A stretch of 33,695 nucleotides of DNA from Orenia marismortui DSM 5156 (GTDB lineage Bacteria > Bacillota > Halanaerobiia > Halobacteroidales > Halobacteroidaceae): positions 69,515 through 103,209 of the forward strand of contig NZ_KB900618.1 in the NCBI RefSeq assembly GCF_000379025.1. Direction: 5' to 3'. Positions 32,396 through 33,695 of this stretch are shown one piece after another. A program made the translations under genes and the position numbers. The notes under the pieces were generated by a model that saw nothing but the letters and a program-made list of their open reading frames with translations, was not told the DNA's origin and did no database searches. Positions within the stretch are counted from its first letter, which is position 1; each line of letters opens with the position of its first letter.

Positions 32396-32533
32396 TTATT
32401 TTTTAGTTAATCTACCTAAAAGAAATGCTCCACCCATAAAAGCTAAAATTTTGGAATAGAATATTTTAGGATCTTTTTCCAATAGCCTTTTATCAAAATT
32501 ATTTTTGATTTTGATAAGGGACTGAATGTTCAT
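32396..32533 (-). CDS. 45-residue small membrane-type protein
   Basis: On the minus strand an ATG at 32533 opens 45 codons to a TAA at 32396. AAAGGAGGAGG lies just before the start. The product starts MNIQSLIKIKNNFDKRLLEK, has a helical hydrophobic stretch SKILAFMGGAFLLG, and ends RLTKK, so a single short membrane helix with basic ends is likely. No family is recognised. It is convergent with flavodoxin. The ribosome site is the main support. Confidence 0.65.
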   Translation of the reverse strand: MNIQSLIKIKNNFDKRLLEKDPKIFYSKILAFMGGAFLLGRLTKK

Positions 32534-32645
32534 TAGCCTCCTCCTTTCAAAGCTAATATTATGCTTTACATAATATATCTTTTTTATTCAGCAAATATTG
32601 CTATATAGACTGAGTTGAAGTTGTGGCTAGTAAAACTTAGTAGTT

Positions 32646-32705
32646 ATAAAGCGATTTTAAGGAGTAATAAGTTAAGTTATTTACTAGGAGCTCATCATTT
32701 CTTAC
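32646..32705. repeat. Possible remnant of repeat family A
   Basis: It begins AAAGCGATTTTAAGGAGTAA, similar to the start of copies 2 and 3, with an inverted AGTAAT.../...ATTTACT pair. The rest is diverged. It lies just downstream of the HD gene. Confidence 0.3.
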
Positions 32706-32725
32706 TAATGAAATCATCTTCTTTG

Positions 32726-33220
32726 TTATCCTAGAAATAATTTTCTCGCTAATGAGTTACCATATTTTGTTAGATATAGCTTATCAATAATTTGATCTAA
32801 TTTATCCTTGTTTTCCTTATAGTTATATTCTTCTGGGAGGTTAACTAACCAATCCGCATCATATAATATTTTAAAATTCATTGTATTAATTACTCCTGGA
32901 GAATGATGATGAGCAATTATTTCACAGATTTCACTAATTGATTTTTGAGTTATGGGAAAATCATTTAATATCTTTTTAGCAATAGGTGGGCCCTCTAATT
33001 CTTGATACTTGCCAGCAGTACTGTTATACTTTCTTTCAGCCTCATGAATTCCAATATCATGTAAGATAGCTGCATAAATTATAATTTCTTCATTGATTTC
33101 TTTATCACAATGCTTAATTAATTTTTCAGCATAATTTGTTACATTTAAGGCATGATCTATCCTTTTTTGATCTTTAGCAAAGTAATTTTTCATTTTTAGT
33201 ATTATCTCATTTTTAAACAT
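32726..33220 (-). CDS. HD domain protein (predicted metal-dependent phosphohydrolase)
   Basis: A 164-residue HD-superfamily protein. The metal-binding set is visible: His23 in RIDHALNVTNYAEKL, His54-Asp55 in ILHDIGIHEAE, a HHHSPG block around residue 103, and Asp in LYDADWLVNL. This is a complete HD signature, so it should be active as a phosphohydrolase, possibly on a nucleotide. The substrate is unknown. AAAGGAGG precedes the ATG; an internal Met10 is a second option. A CRP-like site lies 56 bases upstream. Confidence 0.88.
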   Translation of the reverse strand: MFKNEIILKMKNYFAKDQKRIDHALNVTNYAEKLIKHCDKEINEEIIIYAAILHDIGIHEAERKYNSTAGKYQELEGPPIAKKILNDFPITQKSISEICEIIAHHHSPGVINTMNFKILYDADWLVNLPEEYNYKENKDKLDQIIDKLYLTKYGNSLARKLFLG

Positions 33221-33241
33221 TATAATTCCTCCTTTCTATAA

Positions 33242-33284
33242 ATTATAACTAAAAAACTTAGTAATAGCTATGATATAGTTCACA
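33242..33284 (-). promoter_or_regulatory. CRP-like operator and promoter of the HD gene
   Basis: On the minus strand TGTGA-ACTATA-TCATA spans 33284-33269, 9 of 10 fixed positions of the CRP consensus and the same half-sites as at 305-320. TATAAT is at 33247-33242. The distance from site centre to the end of the -10 box is 34.5 bases, identical to the DUF1858 promoter, putting the site at about -41.5. Confidence 0.62.
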
Positions 33285-33413
33285 TATAAATTTACTAAGA
33301 ACTTTAAAGCTGAATTTTGAGCCAGACTATAGTATATATAATAGAAATTACAAGTAGATAATTATTATGCTTCATTGTAAAATCAAATTGAACAAAATAA
33401 AAATAGCCATAGG

Positions 33414-33469
33414 GCACCAACCTGTAATATAATTAAATCACCACAAAATAACCAGTTACAGGAGGGTGC
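33414..33469 (+). promoter_or_regulatory. Hairpin sequestering the transposase ribosome site
   Basis: GCACC-AA-CCTGTAA (33414/33415-33427) pairs with TTACAGG-AG-GGTGC (33456-33469). The right arm contains the AGGAGGG of the transposase. Readthrough transcripts entering from outside would have the site hidden, a known self-control device in insertion sequences. The IS end itself is not resolved. Confidence 0.6.
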
Positions 33470-33474
33470 ACACT

Positions 33475-33695
33475 ATGACTTACTTAAATGATACACCAAA
33501 ATCCCGAAAAAATAAACACCTAAATGCTTATGAACGTGGTCAAATTGCATTATTACATTCCGAAGGAATGAATCCAAATGCTATTGCAAAACGTTTAGGT
33601 AGAGCTTCTAATACCATTAGAAACGAACTAAAACGTGGTACAGTTTCTCAAATTAAAGCTAATAAAAAGATTATGGTCTATTACCCTGACACTGG
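33475..33695 (+). CDS. IS30-family transposase, N-terminal part (cut by window end)
   Basis: The ATG at 33475 opens a frame that runs off the window after 73 codons. The start LNAYERGQIALLHSEGMNP, AIAKRLGRASNTIRNELKRG is the IS30-family N-terminal helix-turn-helix (HTH_38). CAGGAGGG lies 8 bases before the ATG. The catalytic DDE domain is beyond the window, so intactness cannot be judged. Its presence marks an insertion sequence whose left end lies somewhere in 33300-33414. Confidence 0.9.
   Translation, partial: MTYLNDTPKSRKNKHLNAYERGQIALLHSEGMNPNAIAKRLGRASNTIRNELKRGTVSQIKANKKIMVYYPDT

Overview
The window is low-GC DNA with strong AGGAGG-type ribosome binding sites, many ATG and a few TTG/GTG starts, and rho-independent hairpin terminators. 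Three things together suggest a diderm, anaerobic, endospore-forming Firmicute of the Halanaerobiales type (for example Orenia or a relative in the Halobacteroidaceae). These are predicted outer-membrane beta-barrel proteins (18693-20024 and the C-terminal part of 21202-23775), a Ni-CO dehydrogenase with oxygen- and redox-related proteins (hemerythrins, flavodoxin), and sporulation-type tiny peptides behind sigma-K-like promoters. The organism assignment is inference; no rRNA or other marker is present.

Layout. 1-1200: tail of an acidic repeat protein, then a DUF1858-hemerythrin pair resembling a split RIC/ScdA iron-sulfur repair protein. 1600-8740: WG-repeat protein, lipid kinase, two GNAT acetyltransferases, SPFH/prohibitin-like protein, C-GCAxxG-C-C redox protein and FxsA. 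8740-9433: long intergenic region with a dispersed repeat and a structured element. 9434-12759: an operon of CHASE2-adenylate cyclase, FecR-domain protein and Crp/Fnr regulator. 12992-15526: an unknown tail-anchored protein, a DUF4382 lipoprotein and a flagellar-region zinc protein. 16093-26089: U32 peptidase, BamA-like barrel, patatin, metallopeptidase-propeller-barrel fusion, amidase and divergent polysaccharide deacetylase, mostly cell-envelope functions. 26332-28163: a tandem array of six intact tiny hydrophobic peptide genes plus one decayed unit, each behind an AC-N16-CATATATT promoter. 28249-33220: a small acidic protein, CO dehydrogenase (cooS), DUF438-hemerythrin, flavodoxin, a 45-aa membrane peptide and an HD-domain protein. 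The window ends inside an IS30-family transposase gene.

How the parts may fit. The cyclase and the Crp-like regulator lie in one operon, and the regulator keeps the residues for cAMP binding and for reading TGTGA. TGTGA-N6-TCA-type sites occur upstream of the DUF1858-hemerythrin operon and the HD gene, both at the same distance from a TATAAT box as in class II CRP promoters, and upstream of cooS. This suggests a local cAMP-responsive redox regulon. Two families of dispersed intergenic repeats recur through the window. The most distinctive locus is the tiny-peptide array, which looks like a locally amplified family of YjcZ-like sporulation peptides.
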